Below are positions 15,506-23,349 of a DNA stretch of 30,468 nucleotides, in pieces. Position 1 is the first letter of the stretch. Each line of letters opens with the position of its first letter. The translations under genes were made by a program, and so were the position numbers. This DNA comes from Fusobacteriota bacterium (lineage in GTDB: Bacteria > Fusobacteriota > Fusobacteriia > JAPLKR01): contig JAPLKR010000057.1 of assembly GCA_026387965.1 (NCBI GenBank), positions 1 to 30,468 of the forward strand. Direction: 5' to 3'. The notes below the pieces were generated by a model. It ran no database searches and was not told where the DNA came from. It saw only the letters and a list, made by a program, of their open reading frames with translations.

Positions 15506-18070
15506 TTGGAAAAATTTGATTTTATAAATAGTGAAATCTTTTTTCGTGAAAAATGGAAAAATAATAATGCTTTTAAACAATATACAGCGGTAGCTGGAAA
15601 AGAAAATTATTATGTTTTAGAAATGCTCCCCTATCCCTCTGGAAAGCTTCATATGGGACATGTAAGAAATTATACCATTGGAGATGTCGTCGCAAGGTAT
15701 AAAACCATGAATCACTTTAATGTGCTTCACCCTATGGGATGGGATTCTTTTGGTCTCCCTGCGGAGAATGCCGCTATTCAAAATGGCTCACATCCCGCAG
15801 TGTGGACGTTTGCGAATATTGAAAATATGAAAAGACAATTAAATCTTTTAGGCTTTTCATATGATTGGGAGAGAGAAATTGCAACCTGTACCCCTGAGTA
15901 CTATCGTTGGAATCAATGGCTTTTTATTAAAATGTTTGAAAAAGGGCTCGCATACAAGAAAAAAGCCAGTGTAAATTGGTGCCCACACGACAAAACCGTT
16001 TTAGCGAATGAGCAAGTTGAAAATGGATGCTGTTGGAGATGTGGAACGAATGTGATTCAAAAAGATTTAGAACAGTGGTTTTTCAAAATAACAGATTATT
16101 CTGAAGAACTTCTTCAAGATTTAAGCCTTCTTGAGGGCGGTTGGCCTGATAAGGTTCTCGCAATGCAAAAAAACTGGATAGGGAAAAGTCAAGGCACTCA
16201 AGTGGATTTTACTTTAGAGGGCAGCGATTCAAAAATTCCTGTATTCACTACGCGCCCCGATACACTTTATGGAGTAACTTATGTTGTGTTAGCTCCCGAA
16301 CATCCTCTGGTATCACATATTCTTTCAATCAACCCTTCTATTAAAGCGGGCGTTGAAACAATGAAAAGTGAAGATCGATTTGAGCGTTCTAGTGAGTTTT
16401 CTGAAAAACATGGCCTTTATACAGGCCAAAATGTTATCAATCCAATTAATGGCGAGTCCGTCCCACTGTGGATTGGAAACTATGTTCTAATGGATTATGG
16501 AACAGGTGCGGTTATGGCGGTTCCAGCTCATGATACACGTGATTTTCAATTTGCAAAAAAATATTCCTTAGAAATAAAAGTAGTCATTCAAAATAGTAAT
16601 AACTCTCTGTGCGCTACTTCGATGGAAACGGCTTACACCGAAGAGGGAACTTTAGTGAATTCTGCACAGTTTTCAGGACTTCAAAATCGCGAAAGTATTG
16701 AAAAGTTTACATTACATCTTTCAGAAATAAGGGCTGGAGATTTTACCACAAAATACAAACTACGTGATTGGCTTGTTTCACGTCAAAGATACTGGGGGAC
16801 CCCTATCCCATTTGTTTACTGTGAAAATTGTGGAATGGTGGCAGAAAAACTTGAAAATCTTCCAATCGCACTTCCTCAAGATATCGAGTTTACCGAAAAT
16901 GGGAATCCTTTATCCACTTCTGAAAGTTTTATGAACTGTAGTTGCCCTAAATGTGGCAAAAGCGCAAAACGCGAAACAGATACCATGGATACCTTCGTTG
17001 ACTCTTCTTGGTATTATTTTAGATATATTACTCCTCATGAAGATAACGCAATGTTTGGAGATAGTGTCAACAAATGGATGCCTGTTAACCAATATATCGG
17101 AGGGGTAGAACATGCTGTGCTTCACCTACTTTACGCACGGTTTTTCACAAAAGTCCTAAGAGATATTGGAATGGTCACACACGCAGAACCCTTTACAAAT
17201 CTTTTAACTCAAGGTATGGTACTTTCAAATTCTTATTTCTGCCCCGACTGTAAACTTTATTTTAATTTAACCGAATTAAACGAACGCAAAACATGCCCAA
17301 AATGCAATTTGCCGCTTACAGTTAAAATGGAGAAAATGTCTAAATCAAAAAATAATGGCATTGATCCTGAAAGAATTATTTCTGAATTCGGTGCCGATGC
17401 TGCAAGACTTTTTATCTTATTTGCTGCACCACCTGAAAGAGAGCTTGAATGGAGTGAAAATGGACTTATGGGGGCATCGCGTTTTCTATCAAAATACTGG
17501 AATTTCATTCAAGAAAACTTAAATGTGTACCAAAATATTGATTTTATCTCCGTTGAAACACTTTCGTCCTCAGGAAAAGACCTTCTTAAAAATCTTCATA
17601 AAACCATCAAAAAAGTAACGCGTTCTATTGAGGATAATTTCCATTTCAATACTGCTATCGCATGTGTTATGGAGTATTTGAATCTCGTTTCAAGTTTGAA
17701 AAGTTCACTTTCGACTGAGGAAGATAAAAAACTTATTTTTCATATTATGAAAAACTTAACCCTTCTACTTCAACCTTTTGTACCATTTATTACAGCTAAA
17801 ATTTTTATAGATTTAGGTTATACGCAAGATATTCATACCATTGACTGGCCTAAATACAAGGAGTCCCTTACCGTTGATAACATCGTTAAAATGGGGGTTC
17901 AAGTAAATGGTAAACTTCGCGGTGAACTTGAAATTGCTGCAGATGCAAGCGAAGAAGTTATAAAATCTGAAGCGCTTAAAATAGACAAAGTTGGCAAATA
18001 TCTCGAAAACGTAGAAATTATAAAAATTATCATTATAAAAAAACGCATCGTAAATATTGTCATCAAATAG
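15506..18070 (+). CDS. leuS: Leucyl-tRNA synthetase
   Basis: Charges tRNA-Leu with leucine in the cytoplasm. I choose TTG at 15506 as start because AGGAGG (15496-15501) lies five bases before it, and the reading upstream would begin inside the promoter. That gives 854 residues, typical for bacterial LeuRS. Landmarks in order: the HIGH-type motif in PYPSGKLHMGHVRNY, a zinc site around WCPHDKTVLANEQV and CCWRCG, the CP1 editing domain with TTRPDTLYG and AVPAHDTRDF (the discriminating Asp is present, so editing should work), the MDTFVDSSWYY segment, KMSKSKNNGIDP, the anticodon-binding helical domain and a C-terminal domain. A second four-Cys element (CPDC and CPKC) sits just before KMSKS, as in some LeuRS lineages. 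It is monocistronic and ends at a strong terminator. Confidence 0.97.
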   Translation: MEKFDFINSEIFFREKWKNNNAFKQYTAVAGKENYYVLEMLPYPSGKLHMGHVRNYTIGDVVARYKTMNHFNVLHPMGWDSFGLPAENAAIQNGSHPAVWTFANIENMKRQLNLLGFSYDWEREIATCTPEYYRWNQWLFIKMFEKGLAYKKKASVNWCPHDKTVLANEQVENGCCWRCGTNVIQKDLEQWFFKITDYSEELLQDLSLLEGGWPDKVLAMQKNWIGKSQGTQVDFTLEGSDSKIPVFTTRPDTLYGVTYVVLAPEHPLVSHILSINPSIKAGVETMKSEDRFERSSEFSEKHGLYTGQNVINPINGESVPLWIGNYVLMDYGTGAVMAVPAHDTRDFQFAKKYSLEIKVVIQNSNNSLCATSMETAYTEEGTLVNSAQFSGLQNRESIEKFTLHLSEIRAGDFTTKYKLRDWLVSRQRYWGTPIPFVYCENCGMVAEKLENLPIALPQDIEFTENGNPLSTSESFMNCSCPKCGKSAKRETDTMDTFVDSSWYYFRYITPHEDNAMFGDSVNKWMPVNQYIGGVEHAVLHLLYARFFTKVLRDIGMVTHAEPFTNLLTQGMVLSNSYFCPDCKLYFNLTELNERKTCPKCNLPLTVKMEKMSKSKNNGIDPERIISEFGADAARLFILFAAPPERELEWSENGLMGASRFLSKYWNFIQENLNVYQNIDFISVETLSSSGKDLLKNLHKTIKKVTRSIEDNFHFNTAIACVMEYLNLVSSLKSSLSTEEDKKLIFHIMKNLTLLLQPFVPFITAKIFIDLGYTQDIHTIDWPKYKESLTVDNIVKMGVQVNGKLRGELEIAADASEEVIKSEALKIDKVGKYLENVEIIKIIIIKKRIVNIVIK

Positions 18071-18106
18071 AAAAAGAGCTGAACAATTAACTGTTCAGCT
18101 CTTTTT
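18071..18106. terminator. Bidirectional terminator between leuS and the secreted-protein gene
   Basis: Arms of 15 bases (18071-18085 and 18092-18106) pair perfectly around the loop ATTAAC. The stem is flanked by A on the left and T on the right, so it works for leuS on plus and for the convergent gene on minus. The leuS TAG stop abuts the stem directly. Confidence 0.95.
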
Positions 18107-18639
18107 CAATAATTTTGAGGCACATAGGCAACGCATTCACCACTTGAAATTTTAACCGCTTGAACTCGTGTGACTTCCAAAGAAAGTTTTTTGTTCTCAC
18201 TGACAATAGCTTGTAGCTGTGCGCATACTGATGGGGTAATATTCAACTGTATCCCATTACTTACAATGCAACCTTTTCCATTTTTAATACTGGCCACAAG
18301 AGTATATTTACCTGGTTTTTTAGGGCATAGTGTCAAAACGTCATTAAACTCATTTATAATATTTCCATTATCATCCATTGAGCTTGTGTTATAAACTATT
18401 TGATTCACAATCACAAAATTAGAAAGTTCACTAAAACTAACATCATTATTATTTAAATTCTGATTTACGTTTAATTGAATTATTGGTAGTGCAACAAAAT
18501 CTCGATTAACCGTGTTATTAAAGATAGATAAATTGGCTACAACAGTTGTAATCACTGGGGCTTTATTTGTAGCAATCAAGCTCGCCTCAATAGATAAAAA
18601 CATAAAACACAAAACTGCGTAAGAAAGCATTTTTTTCAT
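18106..18639 (-). CDS. Small secreted protein of unknown function
   Basis: I do not recognise this 177-residue protein. It starts with a clear signal peptide (MKKMLSYAVLCFMFLSIEAS, likely cut near residue 20-24) and has no lipobox, so it should be periplasmic or secreted. The mature part is rich in Asn, Val and Ile; its middle (SELSNFVIVNQIVYN, then PGKYTLVASIKNGKGC) alternates like a beta sandwich and resembles bacterial Ig-like domains, though weakly. A short helical stretch near the C terminus (SVCAQLQAIVSENKKLSLEV) could form a coiled coil. Four Cys after the signal peptide could make disulfides. The ATG has AAAGGAG upstream. It diverges from the LytM-like lipoprotein gene, and the stop codon TGA uses the last terminator base. 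Confidence 0.75.
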   Translation of the reverse strand: MKKMLSYAVLCFMFLSIEASLIATNKAPVITTVVANLSIFNNTVNRDFVALPIIQLNVNQNLNNNDVSFSELSNFVIVNQIVYNTSSMDDNGNIINEFNDVLTLCPKKPGKYTLVASIKNGKGCIVSNGIQLNITPSVCAQLQAIVSENKKLSLEVTRVQAVKISSGECVAYVPQNY

Positions 18640-18673
18640 TGATTGCTCCTTTAATATATCTTTTCCTTAATTT

Positions 18674-18679
18674 ATTATA
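18674..18679 (-). promoter_or_regulatory. Probable -10 box for the secreted-protein gene
   Basis: TATAAT on the minus strand lies 35 bases before the start codon. The -35 region at the right distance is poor (ACAGTA), so the assignment rests mainly on the -10. Confidence 0.4.
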
Positions 18680-18749
18680 GTTGAAAAATATAGAATTACT
18701 GTGAACATTTCTTAATATTACATCAATTATTTAACTTTTTCAATATTTA

Positions 18750-18758
18750 TGATATAAT
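18750..18758 (+). promoter_or_regulatory. Extended -10 promoter of the LytM lipoprotein-yajQ unit
   Basis: TGATATAAT with its -10 box at 18753-18758 lies 26 bases before the TTG start. The -35 region is TTTAAC at 17 bases, a partial match. Confidence 0.65.
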
Positions 18759-18784
18759 TTAGGTAACTTATTTTAGGAGGCTCA

Positions 18785-19486
18785 TTGAAACGTTCACTAT
18801 TATTTCTCACACCTTTTAGCATCATTTTACTGCTTACCGGGTGTAAAAGTATTCCAATGCAAGATGACGGAACTAATAATTTCAAATCTGCCGTTTTAAA
18901 ATCTTCGCCATCCATATATGATGATGGAACCAATGCTGCTATCAACCAACTCATTATGAATAACTTGCCAAAAACTGCAAAAATTTCATCTCCTACATCA
19001 AAAAGTATTACAAAACCTAAAATAGGTCAATCAGTAAGTGGCTCCGCAATCGTCTCAAAACCGAAAAATGCTGGCTCAACTTATATACCACCAAAAGTGG
19101 TAACTCCAACCGTAACCTCTTCACAATTTTTCTATCCAATTGCGAGTCCAGGTGTTCAAACTGTTAAAAATGGTGGTATAGACTTTACAGTACCTTCATC
19201 AACGCCTGTTTATCCTTCTGCAACCGGTGTGGTTATTTTTGCAGGGACTAAGGATTCATTTGGAAATGCTGTATTTATTTATAACGACAACAACTATATA
19301 ACTATTTTTTATAACCTTGCTACAATCAATGTTTCTAAAGGGGATTATGTGGGAGATTTCACAAAATCCATCGGAACCGCTAGTGGGACTTTTCACTTTG
19401 AAATTCGTCAAAAAACGGATACTGGCATTACTGTCATGAATGCATCCAAAATGCTCGTCTCTCGTACTTTAATACCCCAAAACTAA
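18785..19486 (+). CDS. LytM/M23-like lipoprotein lacking metal ligands
   Basis: Lipoprotein of 233 residues. The start is TTG at 18785 with AGGAGG five bases upstream. The signal peptide ends in LLLTGC (Cys20). A low-complexity Ser/Lys/Pro linker (about 55-115) leads to a degenerate M23 (LytM) domain from about 118 to 225. Peptidases of this family bind zinc through HxxxD and HxH. Here the first site reads NGGIDFTVPS (His replaced), the position of the catalytic YxHL reads FYNLA, and the last site reads GTFHFEIRQ, where only the second His remains. It should therefore not cut peptidoglycan. In E. coli, EnvC and NlpD have similarly inactive LytM domains and switch on cell-wall amidases; a like role is inferred. 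It is first in a unit with yajQ, 18 bases downstream. Confidence 0.88.
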   Translation: MKRSLLFLTPFSIILLLTGCKSIPMQDDGTNNFKSAVLKSSPSIYDDGTNAAINQLIMNNLPKTAKISSPTSKSITKPKIGQSVSGSAIVSKPKNAGSTYIPPKVVTPTVTSSQFFYPIASPGVQTVKNGGIDFTVPSSTPVYPSATGVVIFAGTKDSFGNAVFIYNDNNYITIFYNLATINVSKGDYVGDFTKSIGTASGTFHFEIRQKTDTGITVMNASKMLVSRTLIPQN

Positions 19487-19504
19487 TTATTAGGAGGCTC
19501 TCAC

Positions 19505-20005
19505 ATGTCAAAAGAACACTCAATGGATATCGTATCCAAAATCAACGTACAAACGCTTAGGGATATTATTCAAACGACCAAACGTACCGTTACCAACCGC
19601 TTCGACTTAAAAGATAAAGCCAATCAAGTCGATTATAACGAAAAGGATGAAAAGCTTGAACTTACAGGCGTCTCTAACATCTCTATCAACTCCATTGTAG
19701 AAATTTTCAAAGCAACGTGCATCAAACAAAACCAATCTATCAAAGCTTTCGATTTTGGAGATATTCTTCCTGCTGCTGGAGCTACTGTGAAGATGAGTGC
19801 CAAGATAAAACAAGGCCTCGATAGTGATACCATCAGAAAAATAAATGAGATGGTGAAAGAGTCTGAAATTAAAGTAAAAACTACCAACCAAAAGGATCAA
19901 ATCCGTGTGGTTAGCAAGAGCATTGATGACTTACAGCTTGTCATTCGCCTAATACAAAGTAGCGAGAAACTTGACCTAGCTATACAATTTGATAATTTGA
20001 AATAA
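19505..20005 (+). CDS. yajQ: YajQ-family nucleotide-binding protein
   Basis: Small cytoplasmic protein of 166 residues with the YajQ pattern: an N-terminal HSMDIVSKIN, then NRFDLKDKANQVDYNEK, a central helix and a second similar half ending in IRLIQSSEKLDLAIQFDNLK. The family folds into two ferredoxin-like halves; some members bind cyclic di-GMP and act with transcription factors, others bind nucleotides or RNA. Which applies here cannot be read. The usual starting segment is M-S-F-D-I-V; here the Met is followed by SKEHSMDIV, so there are five or so extra residues, or the true start is the second Met at residue 7. AGGAGG favours the first ATG. It is the second gene after the LytM-like lipoprotein. 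Confidence 0.92.
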   Translation: MSKEHSMDIVSKINVQTLRDIIQTTKRTVTNRFDLKDKANQVDYNEKDEKLELTGVSNISINSIVEIFKATCIKQNQSIKAFDFGDILPAAGATVKMSAKIKQGLDSDTIRKINEMVKESEIKVKTTNQKDQIRVVSKSIDDLQLVIRLIQSSEKLDLAIQFDNLK

Positions 20006-20012
20006 TTTCTGC

Positions 20013-20041
20013 TTGATATTTCACACTATTTCTGATATAAT
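20013..20041 (+). promoter_or_regulatory. Promoter of rpmB
   Basis: TTGATA (20013-20018), a 17-base spacer, and an extended -10 TGATATAAT with the hexamer at 20036-20041. The transcript would begin near 20048, giving rpmB its own short leader. Confidence 0.8.
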
Positions 20042-20073
20042 AGTTAAGTTAATGAATTATGGAGGTGAACCCA

Positions 20074-20253
20074 ATGAAAAGATGCGCTGTTTGCGGTAAA
20101 AGTGTTATGTATGGAAATCAAATTAGTCACTCTCACCGTTTAACTAGAAGAGTTTGGAAACCAAATCTTCAATCTGCAACTATCATCTTGGACGGCGAAA
20201 AAGTAAAAACTTCAGTATGTACTAAGTGCTTAAAAACTGTAGCTAGAGCCTAA
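20074..20253 (+). CDS. rpmB: 50S ribosomal protein L28, zinc-binding form
   Basis: Ribosomal large-subunit protein of 59 residues. The start is ATG at 20074, preceded by GGAGGTG at 20061-20067; an earlier in-frame ATG at 20059 lies before that site and would add an unrelated MEVNP. The sequence has KRCAVCGKSVMYGNQISHSH, typical of L28, and four Cys at 4, 7, 49 and 52 that form the zinc-ribbon of the C+ form. Organisms with a C+ form sometimes keep a C-minus copy induced under zinc limitation; none is seen here. It is monocistronic, with its own promoter and terminator. Confidence 0.97.
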   Translation: MKRCAVCGKSVMYGNQISHSHRLTRRVWKPNLQSATIILDGEKVKTSVCTKCLKTVARA

Positions 20254-20293
20254 ACCTTTTTTGATGATAGAATAATTAAATTTATATGCATAT

Positions 20294-20330
20294 AAATAGA
20301 CCAAAGCAATTGCTTTGGTCTATTTTATTT
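20294..20330 (+). terminator. Terminator after rpmB
   Basis: A perfect 32-base palindrome (arms 20294-20309 and 20310-20325, centred on CAATTG) is followed by TTATTTTT. The T run favours the plus direction. The A-rich left flank may also let it stop the convergent glycosyltransferase transcript. Confidence 0.9.
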
Positions 20331-20369
20331 TTGGATATATTATATTATGAAAAATAGAGAGAACCGGTA

Positions 20370-21353
20370 CTATTTAATTCTGATACTGCTGTCGATTAAT
20401 ATTTTCACCTCTTGTGGCGTAATGTTTTTCATACACTCAAAATGTTTTTTAGGACACTCCCTATCCCCGTGAAGAGAACAAGGTTGACACACAACATTGG
20501 CTTGTAGTAAAATTTCACGCTGAGTAAAGGTAAACATATTGGGATCCGTTGGCCCAAAGAAGACAAATACGTTTCTTTTAAGTGCCCGTGCGATGTGAAA
20601 TAGTGCCGAATCATTGCACACAACAAATTTTGCATTTGAAATCACAGCACCACTCTCTTTCAAACTAAATTTTCCGCATAAGTTTTCAACATGTAAAATT
20701 TTCTCTCTTGCAAGCAGAGGTTCTAGCACACTAAAATCTTTGCGGTCTCCAACAAATTTTACGGGTATATTAGATAATTTTGCTAACTCCATAAAATAGC
20801 TCACCGGCCACTTCTTCGTCTCCTTAGACGCTCCAATTGCCATAACGCAATACTCCCCATTTGGAATTTTCTCTTTATCCTTTTTTGATATAAAAAACTC
20901 TAACTCCTCTCCGATATTTTCTACGCCTAAAGAGCTCACTGCACCAAAATAATTATTCACAATAGACCCATTCACATGGTACTTTATCATCTTCATCTTA
21001 ACAAACACTGTCTTCCAAAGGGAACGCTTCTTATACCTGTAAGTTGGCTTTCCTAAGAATTTTGCTACCAACTTAGACCGTATTTTCGCATGTAAATCCA
21101 CAACACAGTCATACTCTTTAGATAGATTACTACTCACAAACTTTTTAATTCCAGACTTTCCTTTATAGTGCTCTTTATCAAATAAAATCACCTTACTTAC
21201 ACTATCAATACCTAGAATTGCCTCTTCAAATTGTTTTAATACTAAAATATCTATCTCAGCCGAAGGAAACTTTTGACTTAGAGCCCTCAAAATAGGTGTG
21301 GTCAAGATAATATCTCCAATAGAACTAAACCTTATGACTAGAATTTTTTTCAT
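20370..21353 (-). CDS. Glycosyltransferase family 9 protein (heptosyltransferase type), copy 2
   Basis: Protein of 327 residues of the WaaC/WaaF/RfaF class, which adds heptose or a related sugar to the inner core of lipopolysaccharide at the cytoplasmic face. The N-terminal half starts ILVIRFSSIGDIILTTPILR, the typical acceptor-side segment with the catalytic Asp. The C-terminal half holds the nucleotide-sugar site (CVMAIGASKETKKWPVSYF, then NDSALFHIARAL and FGPTDP). The end carries CQPCSLHG and CPKKHFECM, found in many family members. The ATG has GAGGTG seven bases upstream, inside the preceding gene, and the coding regions overlap by 29 bases. It is related to the upstream gene but clearly diverged, so it probably adds a different residue. 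The donor sugar is not known. Confidence 0.92.
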   Translation of the reverse strand: MKKILVIRFSSIGDIILTTPILRALSQKFPSAEIDILVLKQFEEAILGIDSVSKVILFDKEHYKGKSGIKKFVSSNLSKEYDCVVDLHAKIRSKLVAKFLGKPTYRYKKRSLWKTVFVKMKMIKYHVNGSIVNNYFGAVSSLGVENIGEELEFFISKKDKEKIPNGEYCVMAIGASKETKKWPVSYFMELAKLSNIPVKFVGDRKDFSVLEPLLAREKILHVENLCGKFSLKESGAVISNAKFVVCNDSALFHIARALKRNVFVFFGPTDPNMFTFTQREILLQANVVCQPCSLHGDRECPKKHFECMKNITPQEVKILIDSSIRIK

Positions 21354-22359
21354 CTTGCACCTCGCTTAATGCCTTTTCAATTTCTAAAAGCACTCTTTCA
21401 GGTGTAATATTTCTCATACACTCAAAATGACCCTTAGGACAGCTTTCGCCACCATGCAGGCCACACGGTCTGCACTCCACGTTCAAATCTTCTAAAACAA
21501 TGCTATTTTCACTCCAAGGGTAGAAACCTAATTCCTTTACCGTTGCACCAAATATAGCAATTACCTTTGCTTTTGTGGCCGAAGCAAAATGAATTGGAGA
21601 GCTATCATTACTCACCACTACATCACACCGCCGAAATATCTCATACACCTCTAAAAGTGAGGTGTGCCCCATCAAATCTATCACATTTTCATGATTTTTA
21701 GAGATATCAAGCAAACTCTCCTCTTTACCCCCAATTAAAAGTACTTGCACCTCTTTTTTTGAAAGCAGTTCAAGAAGTGCGGATACATACTCCATCGGCC
21801 ACTGTTTTGTGAACCATTTACTTCCTGGCGCTAGGGCAATAAGAGGCTTCCTGTCATCAACGTGATTTTTCATAAATAGTTGGTCCACACCCTGTTCTAA
21901 GGTAAAACACCCATAAAGTTTAATCGGCGTTTTTCTCTCTTTAAAATCTTCAAACCTCAGTAACCGTTCTACCTCATGGACTCCCTTGATATAGGGAACT
22001 TTTTGTGTAAGCATCCAACTGCCTCCACTCACATCATATCCAATTCGTTCAGGAATTTTAGCAAATTTAGCAAGTGCAACACTTCTAAGATAACGATGAA
22101 AAATGTAAGCCCTATCAAAATGGTATTTTTTCAGTCGCTCAGACATCCTTAAAAATCCCTTTAATCCTTTATGCTCTCCCCTTTTATCATAAACAATCAC
22201 CTCTTTGATATGTGGATTGTTTGCAAGCACTTGTGCGCCTAATTTTGTGGTTACATAGTATATTTCCGCCGATTTATCGTTTGCGTATAAACTCTCAATA
22301 AACGGTGTAGATAGGATAATATCTCCTATAAAGGCGGTATGAATAATGAGCAGCTTCAT
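21325..22359 (-). CDS. Glycosyltransferase family 9 protein (heptosyltransferase type), copy 1
   Basis: Protein of 344 residues of the same class as its downstream neighbour. It starts LLIIHTAFIGDIILSTPFIE, has LIALAPGSKWFTKQWPMEY and NDSSPIHFASATKAKVIAIF for the nucleotide-sugar site and ends with CRPCGLHGGESCPKGHFECM. The first segment is closest to WaaF (heptosyltransferase II), but the exact reaction is inferred. The ATG overlaps the stop of comFC (ATGA), and its binding site AAGGAG lies in the last codons of comFC. Two such enzymes in a row are strong evidence for a lipopolysaccharide or lipooligosaccharide core and hence for an outer membrane. Confidence 0.92.
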   Translation of the reverse strand: MKLLIIHTAFIGDIILSTPFIESLYANDKSAEIYYVTTKLGAQVLANNPHIKEVIVYDKRGEHKGLKGFLRMSERLKKYHFDRAYIFHRYLRSVALAKFAKIPERIGYDVSGGSWMLTQKVPYIKGVHEVERLLRFEDFKERKTPIKLYGCFTLEQGVDQLFMKNHVDDRKPLIALAPGSKWFTKQWPMEYVSALLELLSKKEVQVLLIGGKEESLLDISKNHENVIDLMGHTSLLEVYEIFRRCDVVVSNDSSPIHFASATKAKVIAIFGATVKELGFYPWSENSIVLEDLNVECRPCGLHGGESCPKGHFECMRNITPERVLLEIEKALSEVQDEKNSSHKV

Positions 22360-22988
22360 GACTTTAATCTCCTTGATCTAAAAAATGCGATCTTAACAAT
22401 CTTTTTTACTTTAAATTTTTTCAAGCTCTCTTCCAGCTCTCTCATCGTTGCGCCAGAAGTATATATATCGTCCACAATGGCAACAATTTTTTCTTTTAAC
22501 GCTTTCCCATCTACTATTTCAAATGCCCCTGAGATATTGGCTTTTCTATCCTATAACTAGTGAAAATTGTGCATCGAATTAGTATTTTCGCTACGTCTAA
22601 TTTTCATATAAGGGTATTTCAACGCTTTTATAATCTCTTCGACTTGGTTGAACCCGCGTGCGTTTTCACGCTTCTCATGAATGGGAACGGGAATAATCAC
22701 CTCTATCTTTTCGCTGGCCAGTACATCTAAAAGTTTGTACCTAAAGAGCCGGGAATAAATGGTTGAAATATCTTTAATACTCCCGTATTTGTATTTGAAA
22801 ATAAGGGATTTTAAATGGTCGTTGTAGGGAAGAAAAAAGTATAGATCTCCCTCTTTTTTTATGCTTGAGACGCGCTCAATTTCCGAAAAACACTTTTCGC
22901 AAATATCATACTCTCGCTCATTTAAAGGTTTTGAACACACCGCACAAGTAGATTTGAAAAATATTTTCTTCATATCTTTTAGAAACAT
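22356..22988 (-). pseudogene. comFC: Disrupted comFC (phosphoribosyltransferase family)
   Basis: The first 143 codons from ATG at 22988 (binding site AGGAGG) read as a ComFC/GntX protein: a four-Cys zinc finger (Cys15, 18, 30, 33), then IPVPIHEKRENARGFNQ. They end at TAG at 22557-22559. A second TAG follows at 22551-22553, after which the same frame continues with DRKANISGAFEIVDG and the PRPP-binding motif IVAIVDDIYTSGATMREL, up to TGA at 22356. Adding one T to the TTTT run at 22563-22566 and removing one G of the GG at 22550-22551 would restore SMHNFSLVIDRKAN. So either two compensating indels have hit the gene or the assembly has two errors there. As written, the product lacks the PRPP site. 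ComFC is needed for natural DNA uptake in several bacteria. Confidence 0.85.
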
Positions 22989-22989
22989 G

Positions 22990-23349
22990 CTAACCTCCTA
23001 TTGTTTCCTCATACCCCTCAAACATATTCTTAACCCACTCTATTTTTTCGCTGTCAATGGCAATGAGATCAAAACGATAATTTTCATAACGATGGTTTTC
23101 TAAATAGGTCATTCCTGCAAGATAGATGCGCTTCATCTTAGTTTTTGTTACCGATTCTAAAGCAGTTCCAAATGTTATGCTTTTGCGGTACTTCACCTCA
23201 ACAAATAGAAGCGTGTCGCCCTCTTTTGCAATGATATCTATTTCTCCCACTTTAGCAAAATAGTTTCTCTGTATTATTTCAATGCCATGTGACTCTAAAT
23301 AGAAAACAGCCTTTGACTCTCCAAACGCGCCAACATCTCTTTTTGACAC
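22990..23349 (-). CDS. yraN: YraN family (UPF0102) nuclease-like protein
   Basis: Protein of 119 residues with the YraN fold signature: GAFGESKAVFYLESHGIEII, NYFAKVGEIDIIAKEGDTLL and FVEVKYRKS, the acidic-x-Lys core of a PD-(D/E)xK nuclease-like domain. The family's role is unsettled; Holliday-junction-resolvase likeness is noted from structure. The start is GTG at 23349 with GGAGG seven bases upstream, which places 55 bases of overlap with the end of rnhB. It is followed, one base later, by comFC. Grouping of rnhB with yraN is widespread in bacteria and supports the call. Confidence 0.93.
   Translation of the reverse strand: MSKRDVGAFGESKAVFYLESHGIEIIQRNYFAKVGEIDIIAKEGDTLLFVEVKYRKSITFGTALESVTKTKMKRIYLAGMTYLENHRYENYRFDLIAIDSEKIEWVKNMFEGYEETIGG

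Noticed and set aside
22356-22988. TAG recoded as a sense codon, prompted by TAGs in comFC and the transposase remnant
   Set aside because: pyk, leuS, the adaptor, the TolC-like gene and the MscS-like gene all end properly with TAG right before a ribosome binding site or terminator, so TAG is a normal stop here.
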